Source of the DNA: Bacillus sp. AFS088145
GTDB taxonomy: Bacteria; Bacillota; Bacilli; Bacillales; Bacillaceae_G
Direction: 5' to 3'
DNA length: 36,226 nucleotides
NCBI RefSeq assembly: GCF_002564465.1
Contig: NZ_NUUX01000005.1
Span: 197,524-233,749 of the forward strand
Shown: positions 7,775 through 16,362 of the stretch, piece after piece
Numbering within the stretch: the stretch's first letter is position 1
How the letters are laid out: the number at the start of each line of letters is the position of its first letter
The notes under the pieces: generated by a model
Told to the model about the DNA's origin: nothing
Database searches by the model: none
The model's input: only the letters and a program-made list of their open reading frames with translations
Position numbers and translations under genes: made by a program

Positions 7775-9533
7775 TCTAAATCGAAAATTGCTCTATGGAT
7801 TCTCTGCAATAATAATCGTTATTCTTGTTATATTAGGAATCGTACTAGGGCAAATATTTAAATCCTTTTATCTGACAAACTATGATCAAAGAATTGAGAA
7901 AGAGACTAACTTAATTGCTTCAATAATGGAGTCGAATACACCATTAACAAAGAATATATCTAATCAAACGTTAAAAAAGATATCTAAGGACTTAAATATC
8001 GATATTATTTTATTTGATGATCATTATAATCTTATTGCTAAATCTAGCAATGAGAATGTGGAATTGAATATATCATCAAAGAATTTAAAAGATTATTTAG
8101 AACGACTTGATAAAGTAGAGAATGCAGCTAAATTTATCGAAAAAGATTCTGCAGCTAAATATTACGGCAAGAAAATAACAGATAAACATGGTAATAAGCA
8201 ATTTTTGATTGTTGATTATTCAACTAAGTCAATCAAAGAAGTTTACAGAAGTATTTGGATGTTATTATTTTCATTATTAGGTTTTGTTTTATTTGCCATC
8301 ATAATTTTACTGATCCGTTACTCGCATCAATTTTCAAAACCAATTGAAGATATTACACAAGTTGCAATTGAATTATCCAAAGGTAATTATAAAGCTAGAA
8401 CATTAGCTGAAAGTAATGAATCGACAACAATGCTAAGTCAAGCAATGAATGTACTTGCAAAAAATCTACAAGAAATGACTAGTCAACAAGAAATGCAGCA
8501 AGATCGTTTAAACACATTGATCCATAATATTGGTAGCGGAGTTGTTTTAATTAATAGTAGAGGTCATGTAAACCTTATTAATAAAACATATCGAGAAACG
8601 TTCAAAATTGACTCCAGAAATATACTGGGCGAGCTTTATTATGACGCATTTAAGCATAAAGAAGTTATTGAAATTGTGGAAGAAATTTTTCTAAAAGAAA
8701 TAAAAGTTAGAAAGCAAATCATTCTGCCATTATCAATTGAAAGAAAACATTTTGAAATATATGGTGCACCAATTATTGGGATAAATCACGAGTGGAAAGG
8801 AATCGTTCTTGTTTTCCATGACATAAGTGAATTAAAGAAATTAGAGCAAGTTCGAAAAGATTTTTTTGCAAATGTATCTCACGAGCTTAAAACGCCAATT
8901 ACATCTATTAAAGGTTTTACTGAAACTCTACTAGATGGAGCAATGGAAAATGATGAGTTATGTAAAAACTTCTTATCGATTATTTTAACGGAAAGTGATC
9001 GTATGCAGACACTTATTCAAGATTTGTTAGACCTTTCAAAAATTGAGCAACAGAATTTTAAATTAGATCTTGCAGAAGTATCCGCAAAACAAGTTATTGA
9101 AGATGTTGAGCAAATGCTTAATCAAAAAGCAGAAGAGAAGAATATAGACTTCAAATTATACTTAAATAGTCCGTTAGTTGTATATGCTGATGCGTTAAGA
9201 TTAAAACAAGTAATTATTAATTTAGTTGATAACGCAATTCACTATACTCCAGCTGGTGGTAAAGTATTTATTACTGCTTCTGAGACAAATGATCATATTG
9301 TTTTAAGGGTCAATGACACAGGAGTTGGAATTGGAAAAGAAGACATATCTCGTATTTTCGAACGTTTTTATAGAGTAGATAAAGCAAGAAGTAGGAACTC
9401 TGGAGGGACAGGCCTAGGCCTTGCGATCGTAAAGCATCTTGTCGAAGCTCATAAAGGCAAAATCGAAGTTGAAAGTAAACTAGGCCATGGGACATCATTC
9501 ATTGTAACATTAAATAAAAATATTTCGATGTGA
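7767..9533 (+). CDS. phoR: Phosphate regulon sensor histidine kinase PhoR
   Basis: A 588-residue membrane sensor kinase. The order is TM1 (about 8-30), an extracytoplasmic PDC/PAS-like segment (31-165), TM2 (about 165-187), HAMP (188-240), a PAS domain (245-355) and HisKA with phosphoacceptor His372 in FFANVSHELKTP. The HATPase domain follows with NLVDNAIHYTP (N box), NDTGVGIGKEDISRIFERFYR and GGTGLGLAIVKHLV. Length and architecture match B. subtilis PhoR. The ATG overlaps the end of phoP, with a GAGGA site inside phoP. Confidence 0.93.
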   Translation: MSNLNRKLLYGFSAIIIVILVILGIVLGQIFKSFYLTNYDQRIEKETNLIASIMESNTPLTKNISNQTLKKISKDLNIDIILFDDHYNLIAKSSNENVELNISSKNLKDYLERLDKVENAAKFIEKDSAAKYYGKKITDKHGNKQFLIVDYSTKSIKEVYRSIWMLLFSLLGFVLFAIIILLIRYSHQFSKPIEDITQVAIELSKGNYKARTLAESNESTTMLSQAMNVLAKNLQEMTSQQEMQQDRLNTLIHNIGSGVVLINSRGHVNLINKTYRETFKIDSRNILGELYYDAFKHKEVIEIVEEIFLKEIKVRKQIILPLSIERKHFEIYGAPIIGINHEWKGIVLVFHDISELKKLEQVRKDFFANVSHELKTPITSIKGFTETLLDGAMENDELCKNFLSIILTESDRMQTLIQDLLDLSKIEQQNFKLDLAEVSAKQVIEDVEQMLNQKAEEKNIDFKLYLNSPLVVYADALRLKQVIINLVDNAIHYTPAGGKVFITASETNDHIVLRVNDTGVGIGKEDISRIFERFYRVDKARSRNSGGTGLGLAIVKHLVEAHKGKIEVESKLGHGTSFIVTLNKNISM

Positions 9534-9561
9534 CATTTACATTGTTTTTACACTGTATTTA

Positions 9562-9660
9562 TTAATAATTAATAAAAAGTTGTTATAGTTATGATGAAAA
9601 CCCCTTCATCCAAGGAGTTGTCTTAAACCGGGAGTAGTTATACTTCCGGGATTTTTTATA
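9562..9660 (+). ncRNA. Possible short transcript or 3' UTR with two hairpins after phoR
   Basis: A weak promoter-like pair (TTAATA, 16 bases, TATAGT at 9584-9589) is followed by two hairpins. The first is AACCCCTT / AAGGAGTT (9599-9619, one mismatch). The second is CCGGGAGTA / TACTTCCGG (9628-9649, one G-U pair), followed by ATTTTTTA. The second hairpin is a credible terminator. Whether this is an independent small RNA or simply the phoR 3' UTR cannot be decided from sequence. Confidence 0.35.
9628..9658 (+). terminator. Terminator after phoR
   Basis: A nine-pair GC-rich stem CCGGGAGTA / TACTTCCGG, loop GTTA, is followed by a T-run. It is the first strong terminator after phoPR. Confidence 0.75.
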
Positions 9661-9685
9661 TTTAAAACTGTTTTATTTTTTCATT

Positions 9686-9715
9686 AAGGTGTCCATACTA
9701 GTGGATACCTTTTTT
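9686..9715 (+). terminator. Second terminator hairpin downstream of phoR
   Basis: AAGGTGTCCA (9686-9695) pairs with TGGATACCTT (9702-9711) through one G-U pair, and seven T follow. It directly precedes repeat copy A. Confidence 0.75.
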
Positions 9716-9718
9716 ATT

Positions 9719-9835
9719 GCACTTTAAGATCGTATAAATTGGCAGCGAGTAATCACCAATTTTAGGAATAAAGTATAAGTGCAACTACGCCTCTGCCTAA
9801 AAGGCTTGTCAGTCGACGAGTTTTCTTTATTTGAT
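9719..9835 (+). repeat. Structured intergenic repeat, copy A
   Basis: This shares its layout and most bases with 22826-22955. Both begin CACTTTAA, have a long-range pair AAATTGG (9736-9742) / CCAATTT (9756-9762), an identical 21-base block at 9767-9787 (starting AATAAAGTATAAGTGCAACT), then GCCT-AAA-AGGC, then the hairpin CTTGTC-AGTC-GACGAG (9805-9820), and end TTTTCTTTATTTGA. Differences in the hairpins preserve pairing. It lies between a terminator and the DUF4177 gene. I found no transposase. Confidence 0.8.
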
Positions 9836-9901
9836 CATATTACTTTTATATTTTTTGGGGAAATTATGAGTGTTGAATCATACATCGGAGGGTGGATACA
9901 G

Positions 9902-10078
9902 ATGTACGAATACGAATTTGTAAAAGTTAACACGAAAACATCAAATCGTCATTATTATGATGTAGTTGGGAACTATGCTAAAAGTGGCTGGCGCCTTCAT
10001 CAGGTTGTAAACAATCAGCAAGCAATAGAAGGTTCATGTGTTGAACTAATTTTTGAGCGAGAAATCGACTTAAATTAA
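9902..10078 (+). CDS. DUF4177 domain-containing protein
   Basis: A 58-residue protein, all of it one DUF4177 domain: MYEYEFVKV at the start, YAKSGWRLHQVV in the middle and ELIFEREI at the end, the usual order of the family. No function is known; members are small, soluble and common in Firmicutes. GGAGGG stands 10 bases before this ATG. The open frame extends upstream to 9779, but that part is translated repeat A and has no ribosome site. Another in-frame ATG at 9866 has only a weak GGGG. It probably has its own transcription unit before polA. Confidence 0.8.
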   Translation: MYEYEFVKVNTKTSNRHYYDVVGNYAKSGWRLHQVVNNQQAIEGSCVELIFEREIDLN

Positions 10079-10320
10079 TTACAGAGGTAGTCTTACGATT
10101 CATTCTTAAAAGTCATAATTATTCAACTTTAATCTCAAGTGAATAAAAACTTTTAAAATGCCTGAATCAAAGACGGCCTCTTTTTCTTTTATGAATAGTT
10201 CGTGTTAAAATGTTAAGAGCAAGGAAATGAGGAAATGATTAATTTCTTGAAAAGATAAAGTATGAAATAAAAATTATACATAAAAAGATAGTGAGATTTG
10301 TAATAGGAAGGGGATCTATT

Positions 10321-12945
10321 TTGAAGAAGAAATTGGTTTTAATTGATGGGAATAGTATTGCCTATAGAGCTTTCTTTGCATTGCCACTTTTGAGTAATGA
10401 TAAAGGTGTACATACGAATGCAATTTATGGATTTACTATGATGTTACTGAAAATTCTTGAAGATGAAAAACCGACTCATATGCTTGTTGCATTTGATGCT
10501 GGGAAAACAACATTTAGACATAGTACATTTAAAGAATATAAAGGTGGAAGACAAAAGACTCCACCAGAGTTAAGTGAACAGTTTCCGCTTGTTCGCCAGC
10601 TATTAGATACATACGGAATTGCACGTTATGAATTAGAGAATTATGAAGCGGACGACATTATTGGTACACTTGCAGGTCAAGCTTCTAAAGATGAATATGA
10701 AGTAAAGGTTATCTCAGGTGATCGAGATTTATTACAGCTAGTCGATGATCGTATTACAGTAAGTATGACTAAAAAGGGTATTACTGAGGTTGAAGAATAT
10801 ACTCCTGCAGCAATTCATGAAAAGTATGAGATTACACCTGATCAAATTATTGATATGAAAGGATTAATGGGTGATAAATCTGATAATATTCCTGGTGTAC
10901 CAGGTATTGGGGAAAAGACTGCAATTAAACTTTTAAAACAGTTTCAAACAGTAGAAGGTCTTTATGAAAATATAGAGGAAGTAAGTGGAGCAAAGCTTCT
11001 TCAAAATTTAAGTGAAAATAAAGATCAAGCCTTAATGAGTAAACAATTAGCGACAATTAATAAAAACTCACCAATTGAATTAACTGTAAATGACACAACG
11101 CTTCCGGAAGCTGATACGAATAAAGTAGCGGAATTTTTCAAATCTCTTGGATTTACATCATTGTTAGCTAAATTGGATATCAAAGAATCGATTGAAGAAC
11201 TAGAAGAGATTAACTATGAAGTACTAGATTCAATTGAAGAGAAACATCTAGCTAATCATTCAAGCTTAATCGTTGAAATGATCGGAGAAAATTATCATAC
11301 AGAAGAAATTCAAGGATTTGGTCTTTCAAATGAAAAAGGTCATTTCTTTATTCCAACAGCTGTAGGGTTAGAGTCGGATTTATTTAAAAAATGGCTCGAG
11401 GATGAGCGTGTTAATAAAAATGTATATGATGCAAAAGGTGCTTATGTTGCACTAAAGTGGAGAGGGATTAATTTAAAAGGTGTTAATTTCGACCCATTAC
11501 TTGCTTCATATATATATGACCCTGCTCAGTCTAATAAAGAATTTGCTGATATTGTAAATGGTAAAATAGATTTTTCAATTCAAACTGCAGAAACGATTTA
11601 TGGTAAGGGTGCAAAGCAAACTAAGCCATCAGATGAAGTTTTATCAGAATATATTGTTCGTAAAACAATTGCTATTGGCAAATTAAAAGAAACTTTAGAA
11701 GAATCATTGCGAAAAAATAGTCAATTTGAACTGCTAACAGAATTAGAATTACCATTAACGTTTATTTTAGGTGATATGGAATTTGAAGGAGTAACAGTTA
11801 GAGAAGAGACTCTTCGTACGATGGGTTCAGAACTAGCTAATACGTTAAAAGAGCTTGAAGAGTCTATTTATGAGTTAGCCGGTGAAAAATTCAATATTAA
11901 TTCACCAAAGCAATTAGGTGTTATATTATTTGAAAAGTTAAATTTACCATCTGGTAAAAAAACAAAAACTGGTTATTCGACATCTGCTGATGTACTTGAA
12001 AAATTAGAGGCAGAACATGAAATCATTCGATTAATTCTTCACTATCGTCAAGTTGGGAAATTAAATTCTACTTATGTAGAAGGTTTATTAAAAGTGATAA
12101 ATGAATCAGATTCCAAGGTTCATACACGATTTAATCAAGTATTGGCACAGACTGGTCGTTTAAGCTCAATTGATCCTAACCTGCAAAACATTCCTATTCG
12201 TTTAGAAGAAGGTAGAAAAATTAGAAAAGCTTTTGTCGCATCTAAAAAAGACTGGCTGATCTTTGCTGCCGATTATTCTCAAATTGAATTAAGGGTATTG
12301 GCTCATATAGCACAAGACGATAATTTAATGGATGCATTTAAAAATGACTTTGATGTTCATACAAAGACCGCAATGGATGTTTTCCATGTTAGTGCTGATG
12401 AGGTAACAAGTAATATGAGAAGACAAGCAAAAGCTGTTAACTTTGGGATTGTATATGGAATTAGTGATTATGGATTATCACAAGGATTAGGTATTACAAG
12501 AAAAGAAGCAGCTATATTTATTGAAAAGTACTTTGCTAGTTTTCCAAAAGTAAAAGATTATATGTCAGATATTGTTCAAAAGGCAAAACTAGATGGATTT
12601 GTAAGTACAATCTTAAATAGACGTCGTTATATTCCTGAAATTTCAAGCTCAAATTTTAATGTTCGTGGATTTGCTGAAAGAACAGCGATGAATACCCCAA
12701 TCCAAGGTAGTGCTGCAGATATCATTAAAAAGGCTATGATTTTATTAGATGAGCGTCTTAAAGCAGAAAAACTTCAGGCAAAATTAATTTTACAAGTACA
12801 TGATGAATTAATATTAGAGGCTCCAAAAGAAGAATTAGCAATATTAGAAAAAATCGTACCAGAAGTAATGGAACATGCTGTCGAGCTAGTAGTGCCATTA
12901 AAGGTTGATTATAATTTTGGAGATTCTTGGTTTGAAGCAAAATAA
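10321..12945 (+). CDS. polA: DNA polymerase I
   Basis: Gap-filling and Okazaki-fragment repair polymerase, 874 residues (Bacillus PolA about 880). The N-terminal 5'-3' exonuclease (1-290) shows VISGDRDLLQLVDD and the helix-hairpin-helix DKSDNIPGVPGIGEKTA. The middle 3'-5' exonuclease-like domain (about 305-465) lacks the first-motif acidic pair (SLIVEM where DxE is expected), so proofreading is probably absent, as in B. stearothermophilus Pol I. Polymerase motifs are A (DYSQIELRVLAH), B (RRQAKAVNFGIVYGISDYG) and C (QVHDELILE). The open frame starts with GTG at 10291, but GGAAGGGG at about 10307 fits the TTG at 10321, giving the family start M-KKKLVLIDGN. mutM follows 19 bases after the stop. 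Confidence 0.96.
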   Translation: MKKKLVLIDGNSIAYRAFFALPLLSNDKGVHTNAIYGFTMMLLKILEDEKPTHMLVAFDAGKTTFRHSTFKEYKGGRQKTPPELSEQFPLVRQLLDTYGIARYELENYEADDIIGTLAGQASKDEYEVKVISGDRDLLQLVDDRITVSMTKKGITEVEEYTPAAIHEKYEITPDQIIDMKGLMGDKSDNIPGVPGIGEKTAIKLLKQFQTVEGLYENIEEVSGAKLLQNLSENKDQALMSKQLATINKNSPIELTVNDTTLPEADTNKVAEFFKSLGFTSLLAKLDIKESIEELEEINYEVLDSIEEKHLANHSSLIVEMIGENYHTEEIQGFGLSNEKGHFFIPTAVGLESDLFKKWLEDERVNKNVYDAKGAYVALKWRGINLKGVNFDPLLASYIYDPAQSNKEFADIVNGKIDFSIQTAETIYGKGAKQTKPSDEVLSEYIVRKTIAIGKLKETLEESLRKNSQFELLTELELPLTFILGDMEFEGVTVREETLRTMGSELANTLKELEESIYELAGEKFNINSPKQLGVILFEKLNLPSGKKTKTGYSTSADVLEKLEAEHEIIRLILHYRQVGKLNSTYVEGLLKVINESDSKVHTRFNQVLAQTGRLSSIDPNLQNIPIRLEEGRKIRKAFVASKKDWLIFAADYSQIELRVLAHIAQDDNLMDAFKNDFDVHTKTAMDVFHVSADEVTSNMRRQAKAVNFGIVYGISDYGLSQGLGITRKEAAIFIEKYFASFPKVKDYMSDIVQKAKLDGFVSTILNRRRYIPEISSSNFNVRGFAERTAMNTPIQGSAADIIKKAMILLDERLKAEKLQAKLILQVHDELILEAPKEELAILEKIVPEVMEHAVELVVPLKVDYNFGDSWFEAK

Positions 12946-12964
12946 ATAGATAGGATGACTTTGT

Positions 12965-13798
12965 ATGCCTGAATTACCAGAAGTTGAAACGGTCAGACGA
13001 ACTTTACTGGATTTAATAGTTGGGAAAACAATCTCAACAGTAATCGTTTCATGGGGAAAAATAATAAAGAAACCTAATGAAGTAGATGAGTTTCAGATTT
13101 TACTAAAAGGTCAAACAGTAGAAAATATAAATCGTCGAGGTAAGTTTCTACTATTTCAATTAAGTGATTTTACACTTGTTTCGCATTTAAGAATGGAAGG
13201 GAAATTTCGAGTGTTCCCAGCGGAAGAACCTGTCGCACCTCATACTCATGTTCGATTCCTATTTGAAGATGGAACAGAACTTCGGTATCAAGATGTTCGT
13301 AAATTTGGCACAATGCATTTATTTAATAAAGGTGAAGAGAATGAGGGACCACCACTTGCTAAATTAGGTCCAGAGCCATTTTCCGATGAATTTACTGCTG
13401 ATTATTTAAGAAAAAAGCTTGAAAATACAAACCGAAAAATTAAAGTCGTTTTATTAGATCAGGAATTAGTAGTCGGTTTAGGCAATATTTATGTTGATGA
13501 GGTTTTGTTTAGGGCCAAGATTCATCCGGAAACACCTGCATCATCATTAAAGCCTAAACAAATAAAAATACTTGCAGAATCCATTACAGCAACTTTACAA
13601 GAGGCTGTGGATTTAGGTGGAAGCACAATTCGTTCTTATGTAAATTCACAAGGTCAAATAGGAACTTTTCAAGATATCATTAAAGTATATGGCAGAAAGG
13701 GTTTAGAGTGTCATAATTGCGGCCAACCAATAGAAAAAATAAAAGTTGGCGGTAGAGGTACTTCTTTTTGCCCGGTCTGTCAGCCTAAAAAAAATTAA
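12965..13798 (+). CDS. mutM: Formamidopyrimidine-DNA glycosylase
   Basis: Removes 8-oxoguanine and other oxidised purines and nicks the abasic site. The protein has 277 residues. Catalytic Pro2 and Glu3 lie in MPELPEVETVRR. The H2TH region includes ELVVGLGNIYVDEVLFRAKIHP, with the lysine strand upstream. The C-terminal zinc finger has four cysteines in CHNCG and SFCPVCQ. It is co-transcribed with polA in the usual Bacillus order polA-mutM-ytaF-coaE, a repair/CoA cluster. GGATGA precedes the start. Confidence 0.96.
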   Translation: MPELPEVETVRRTLLDLIVGKTISTVIVSWGKIIKKPNEVDEFQILLKGQTVENINRRGKFLLFQLSDFTLVSHLRMEGKFRVFPAEEPVAPHTHVRFLFEDGTELRYQDVRKFGTMHLFNKGEENEGPPLAKLGPEPFSDEFTADYLRKKLENTNRKIKVVLLDQELVVGLGNIYVDEVLFRAKIHPETPASSLKPKQIKILAESITATLQEAVDLGGSTIRSYVNSQGQIGTFQDIIKVYGRKGLECHNCGQPIEKIKVGGRGTSFCPVCQPKKN

Positions 13799-13856
13799 CA
13801 TAAGGTTCCTTTCTTTCATACTATATCAAGAGTACGAAAGAGAGGAGCCTATTTTT

Positions 13857-14501
13857 ATGGTAAATATGCTATCATTAATACTACTAGCATGCGCACTAAG
13901 CTTAGATAGTTGCAGTGTTGGTTTTACTTATGGACTTCGAAAAGTAAAAATTCCTTTAAAATCAATCATTACAATTGCATCTTGTTCAGGGATCATATTA
14001 ATGACATCCATGGGGATTGGGCATGCAATTACAGACTTTTTTTCACCAATAATAGCAAAAAGAATCGGAGGATTTGTACTTGTATGTATAGGTTTATGGG
14101 TACTTTTTCAATTTTACCGATCAAATAAAGGATCAAATATAGAAGAAAAGAATGAGATTGAAGATAAAGGGATTGACTGGGAATTTGAAATTCTAGGTGT
14201 AGTCGTAAAAATTTTAAAGAAGCCTACAACTGCAGACATAGATCGTTCAGGTAGTATTAATGGATTGGAAGCGATGTTACTTGGGTTTGCACTTTCACTT
14301 GATGCCTTCGGGGCTGGTATAGGTGCATCATTACTTGGATTTTCTCCACTATTGACGGCAATCGTAACATCTACTGCAAGTGCTTTATTCTTATTATTTG
14401 GTATGAAATTAGGAAATGTGTTATCGAAAACATTGTGGCTTCAAAAGTTAACTTTTTTACCAGGTGTTTTTTTAATATTAATTGGATTAATGAAGATGTA
14501 A
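13857..14501 (+). CDS. ytaF: Sporulation membrane protein YtaF (MntP-like)
   Basis: A 214-residue protein with about six membrane helices in two repeats: helices near 5-25, 36-58 and 70-88, a cytosolic loop 90-135, then helices near 138-160, 165-185 and 195-212. The paired motifs LSLDSCSVGFTYGLRK and LSLDAFGAGIGASLLG are those of the YtaF/MntP efflux superfamily. The loop carries a 12-residue EF-hand-like sequence, DIDRSGSINGLE (127-138). The open frame starts at 13746 inside mutM, but GAGAGGAG precedes the ATG at 13857, which matches the B. subtilis length (about 211). Sporulation involvement is by family name; ion transport is inferred. Confidence 0.88.
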   Translation: MVNMLSLILLACALSLDSCSVGFTYGLRKVKIPLKSIITIASCSGIILMTSMGIGHAITDFFSPIIAKRIGGFVLVCIGLWVLFQFYRSNKGSNIEEKNEIEDKGIDWEFEILGVVVKILKKPTTADIDRSGSINGLEAMLLGFALSLDAFGAGIGASLLGFSPLLTAIVTSTASALFLLFGMKLGNVLSKTLWLQKLTFLPGVFLILIGLMKM

Positions 14502-14512
14502 TAAAAATTATG

Positions 14513-14554
14513 AAAGAGTGTATCCGAATGGATTTATTCCATTTGGTCCTCTTT
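14513..14554 (+). other. Imperfect long hairpin between ytaF and coaE
   Basis: The outer arms AAAGAG (14513-14518) / CTCTTT (14549-14554) and inner arms CCGAATGGA (14524-14532) / TCCATTTGG (14538-14546) can pair. Only a short T-rich tail follows. It may be a leaky terminator or a processing site in the ytaF-coaE spacer. Confidence 0.4.
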
Positions 14555-14577
14555 ATCTAGTGTTAGGAGAATAAAAG

Positions 14578-15174
14578 ATGGGTAAAATTTTTGGACTAAC
14601 TGGTAGCATTGCAAGTGGAAAAAGTACAGTTTCCAATTTCTTAAAGGAATTAAATGTTCCAATTGTTGATGCAGACGTAATTGCAAAAGAAGTGGTTGAA
14701 ATGGGACAACCTGCATATAAAAAAATTGTTGAGGCTTTCGGAAGTGAGATTCTTTTAGATTCTGGTGAAATTAATCGACCATTTCTCGGAAGTATTATTT
14801 TTAATAGTAAAGAAAAGCGCTTACAACTGAATGAAATAGTACATCCGGAAGTCAGACGTGAAATGAAAGAACAAGCTGATCGATACATAAAACAAGGTGA
14901 ACCACTTGTTATTTTAGATATTCCTCTTTTATATGAGGGTAACTCAATTGAATTGGTGGAAAAAGTAATCGTAGTGACAGTGTCGGAAGAAAATCAACTA
15001 AAGCGTTTAATGAATCGTAATGGTTTATCGAAAGAGGATGCACTTTTACGTATTGCATCTCAAATACCAGTTAAAGAAAAAGCAGCACGTGCTGACTATG
15101 TAATAAATAACAATGGTAGCTTTGAGGATACAAAAAGACAAGTTAAAGACCTATTAAATAAAATTATTTCATAA
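14578..15174 (+). CDS. coaE: Dephospho-CoA kinase
   Basis: Phosphorylates the ribose 3'-OH of dephospho-CoA, the last step of CoA synthesis. The protein has 198 residues, the usual length. The P-loop is at residues 8-16 (GSIASGKST), followed by the VDADVIAKEVVE CoA-domain segment. DIPLLYEG (about 118-125) is the Walker-B-like block, and the lid contains LKRLMNRNGLSKEDALLRIASQ. TAGGAGAATAAAAG precedes the ATG. It lies in the polA-mutM-ytaF-coaE order, and gapB follows from its own promoter. Confidence 0.95.
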   Translation: MGKIFGLTGSIASGKSTVSNFLKELNVPIVDADVIAKEVVEMGQPAYKKIVEAFGSEILLDSGEINRPFLGSIIFNSKEKRLQLNEIVHPEVRREMKEQADRYIKQGEPLVILDIPLLYEGNSIELVEKVIVVTVSEENQLKRLMNRNGLSKEDALLRIASQIPVKEKAARADYVINNNGSFEDTKRQVKDLLNKIIS

Positions 15175-15189
15175 AATAATGTAAATAGT

Positions 15190-15219
15190 TTAACCAAAAT
15201 CCAACTTATGTGTTATACT
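15190..15219 (+). promoter_or_regulatory. gapB promoter with overlapping CcpN-like box
   Basis: TTAACC (15190-15195) and TATACT (15214-15219) are spaced 18 bases. Over the -10 box lies TGTGTTATACT (15209-15219), a full match to the CcpN consensus TRTGHYATAYW as I recall it. CcpN represses gapB on glycolytic carbon in B. subtilis. Confidence 0.55.
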
Positions 15220-15240
15220 AATTGCAGGGATATAATAAAC

Positions 15241-15251
15241 AGTATAACTTA
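15241..15251 (-). promoter_or_regulatory. Second CcpN-like box, inverted
   Basis: On the minus strand it reads TAAGTTATACT, 10 of 11 positions of TRTGHYATAYW. It lies just downstream of the predicted transcription start of gapB and about 15 bases before its ATG. B. subtilis gapB also has two CcpN sites. Confidence 0.45.
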
Positions 15252-15266
15252 ATTGGGGGTTTACTT

Positions 15267-16286
15267 ATGGTAAATGTAGCAATAAATGGATTTGGTCGAA
15301 TTGGACGCATGGTTTTCCGTCAAGCAATTAAAAGTGGAGATTATAATATCGTTGCAATTAATGCAAGTTATCCTTCTGAAACTTTAGCGCATTTAATTAA
15401 ATATGATACAGTTCATGGCAAGTTTGATGGTGAAGTAATTGCAAATGCAGATCATTTAATCGTTGATGGTAAGCGTGTGGAATTAATTAGTGAAAGAAAT
15501 CCTGAGTTACTTCCATGGAACGAGCTTAATGTTGATATAGTAATTGAAGCAACAGGGAAATTTAATGACGCTGAAAAAGCAAAAATGCACATTACTGCTG
15601 GAGCTCAAAAAGTCATTTTAACAGCACCAGGTAAAAATGAAGATATCACAGTAGTAATTGGCGTAAATGATGATAAATTAGACCTAGAAAATCATCATAT
15701 TATTTCAAACGCATCTTGTACAACTAACTGTTTAGCGCCAGTTGTAAAAGTATTAGATGAGCAATTTGGTATTGTTAATGGATTAATGACAACTGTTCAT
15801 TCATTTACAAATGATCAAAAAAATATTGATAATCCACATAAAGATTTACGTCGTGCACGTGCTTGCAGTCAATCAATTATTCCAACAACTACAGGTGCAG
15901 CAAAAGCATTATCTAAAGTACTTCCACATTTAAATGGCAAGTTACATGGTATGGCTTTACGTGTTCCTACTCCAAACGTATCACTTGTTGACTTAGTTGT
16001 TGACTTAAAGAGAGAAGTAACTGTTGAAGAAATTAATGAAGTATTTGAAACAGCTACTAAAGGTTCAATGCACGGAATCATTGAATATTGTAACGAACCA
16101 TTAGTATCAATTGATTTTAATACAAATACACACTCTGCAATTATCGATTCTCTTTCTACAATGGTAATCGATGGTACAAAAGTTAAAGTATTAGCTTGGT
16201 ATGATAATGAGTGGGGCTACTCAAGACGCGTAGTTGATTTAGTGTCAATCGTTGCATCTAAAATAAAAAAGCTTGAAACTGTTTAA
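15267..16286 (+). CDS. gapB: NADP-dependent gluconeogenic glyceraldehyde-3-phosphate dehydrogenase
   Basis: Converts 1,3-bisphosphoglycerate to glyceraldehyde-3-phosphate in gluconeogenesis. The protein has 339 residues. The Rossmann motif INGFGRIGR is at 6-14, the catalytic Cys151 in NASCTTNC and His178 in TTVHSFTND. After the second strand the cofactor region reads AINASYPSETLAHL, without the Asp of NAD-specific GapA, which is the GapB pattern. The open frame extends to 15222, but GGGGG stands 7 bases before the ATG at 15267. Two CcpN-like boxes around the promoter support gluconeogenic control. It is followed by a terminator. Confidence 0.95.
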   Translation: MVNVAINGFGRIGRMVFRQAIKSGDYNIVAINASYPSETLAHLIKYDTVHGKFDGEVIANADHLIVDGKRVELISERNPELLPWNELNVDIVIEATGKFNDAEKAKMHITAGAQKVILTAPGKNEDITVVIGVNDDKLDLENHHIISNASCTTNCLAPVVKVLDEQFGIVNGLMTTVHSFTNDQKNIDNPHKDLRRARACSQSIIPTTTGAAKALSKVLPHLNGKLHGMALRVPTPNVSLVDLVVDLKREVTVEEINEVFETATKGSMHGIIEYCNEPLVSIDFNTNTHSAIIDSLSTMVIDGTKVKVLAWYDNEWGYSRRVVDLVSIVASKIKKLETV

Positions 16287-16327
16287 TCATTAAAATATTG
16301 TACTTATAAAAAATTGTAAACGAATAC

Positions 16328-16362
16328 AAAAGGCTAACTAGTTTATCTGGTTAGTCTTTTTG
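16328..16362 (+). terminator. Terminator after gapB
   Basis: AAAAGGCTAAC (16328-16338) pairs with GTTAGTCTTTT (16350-16360) with one G-U pair, followed by T. Confidence 0.8.

Noticed and set aside
9779-9901. N-terminal extension of the DUF4177 gene
   Set aside because: It is translated repeat A; the copy at 22826 shows the same bases without such a gene.
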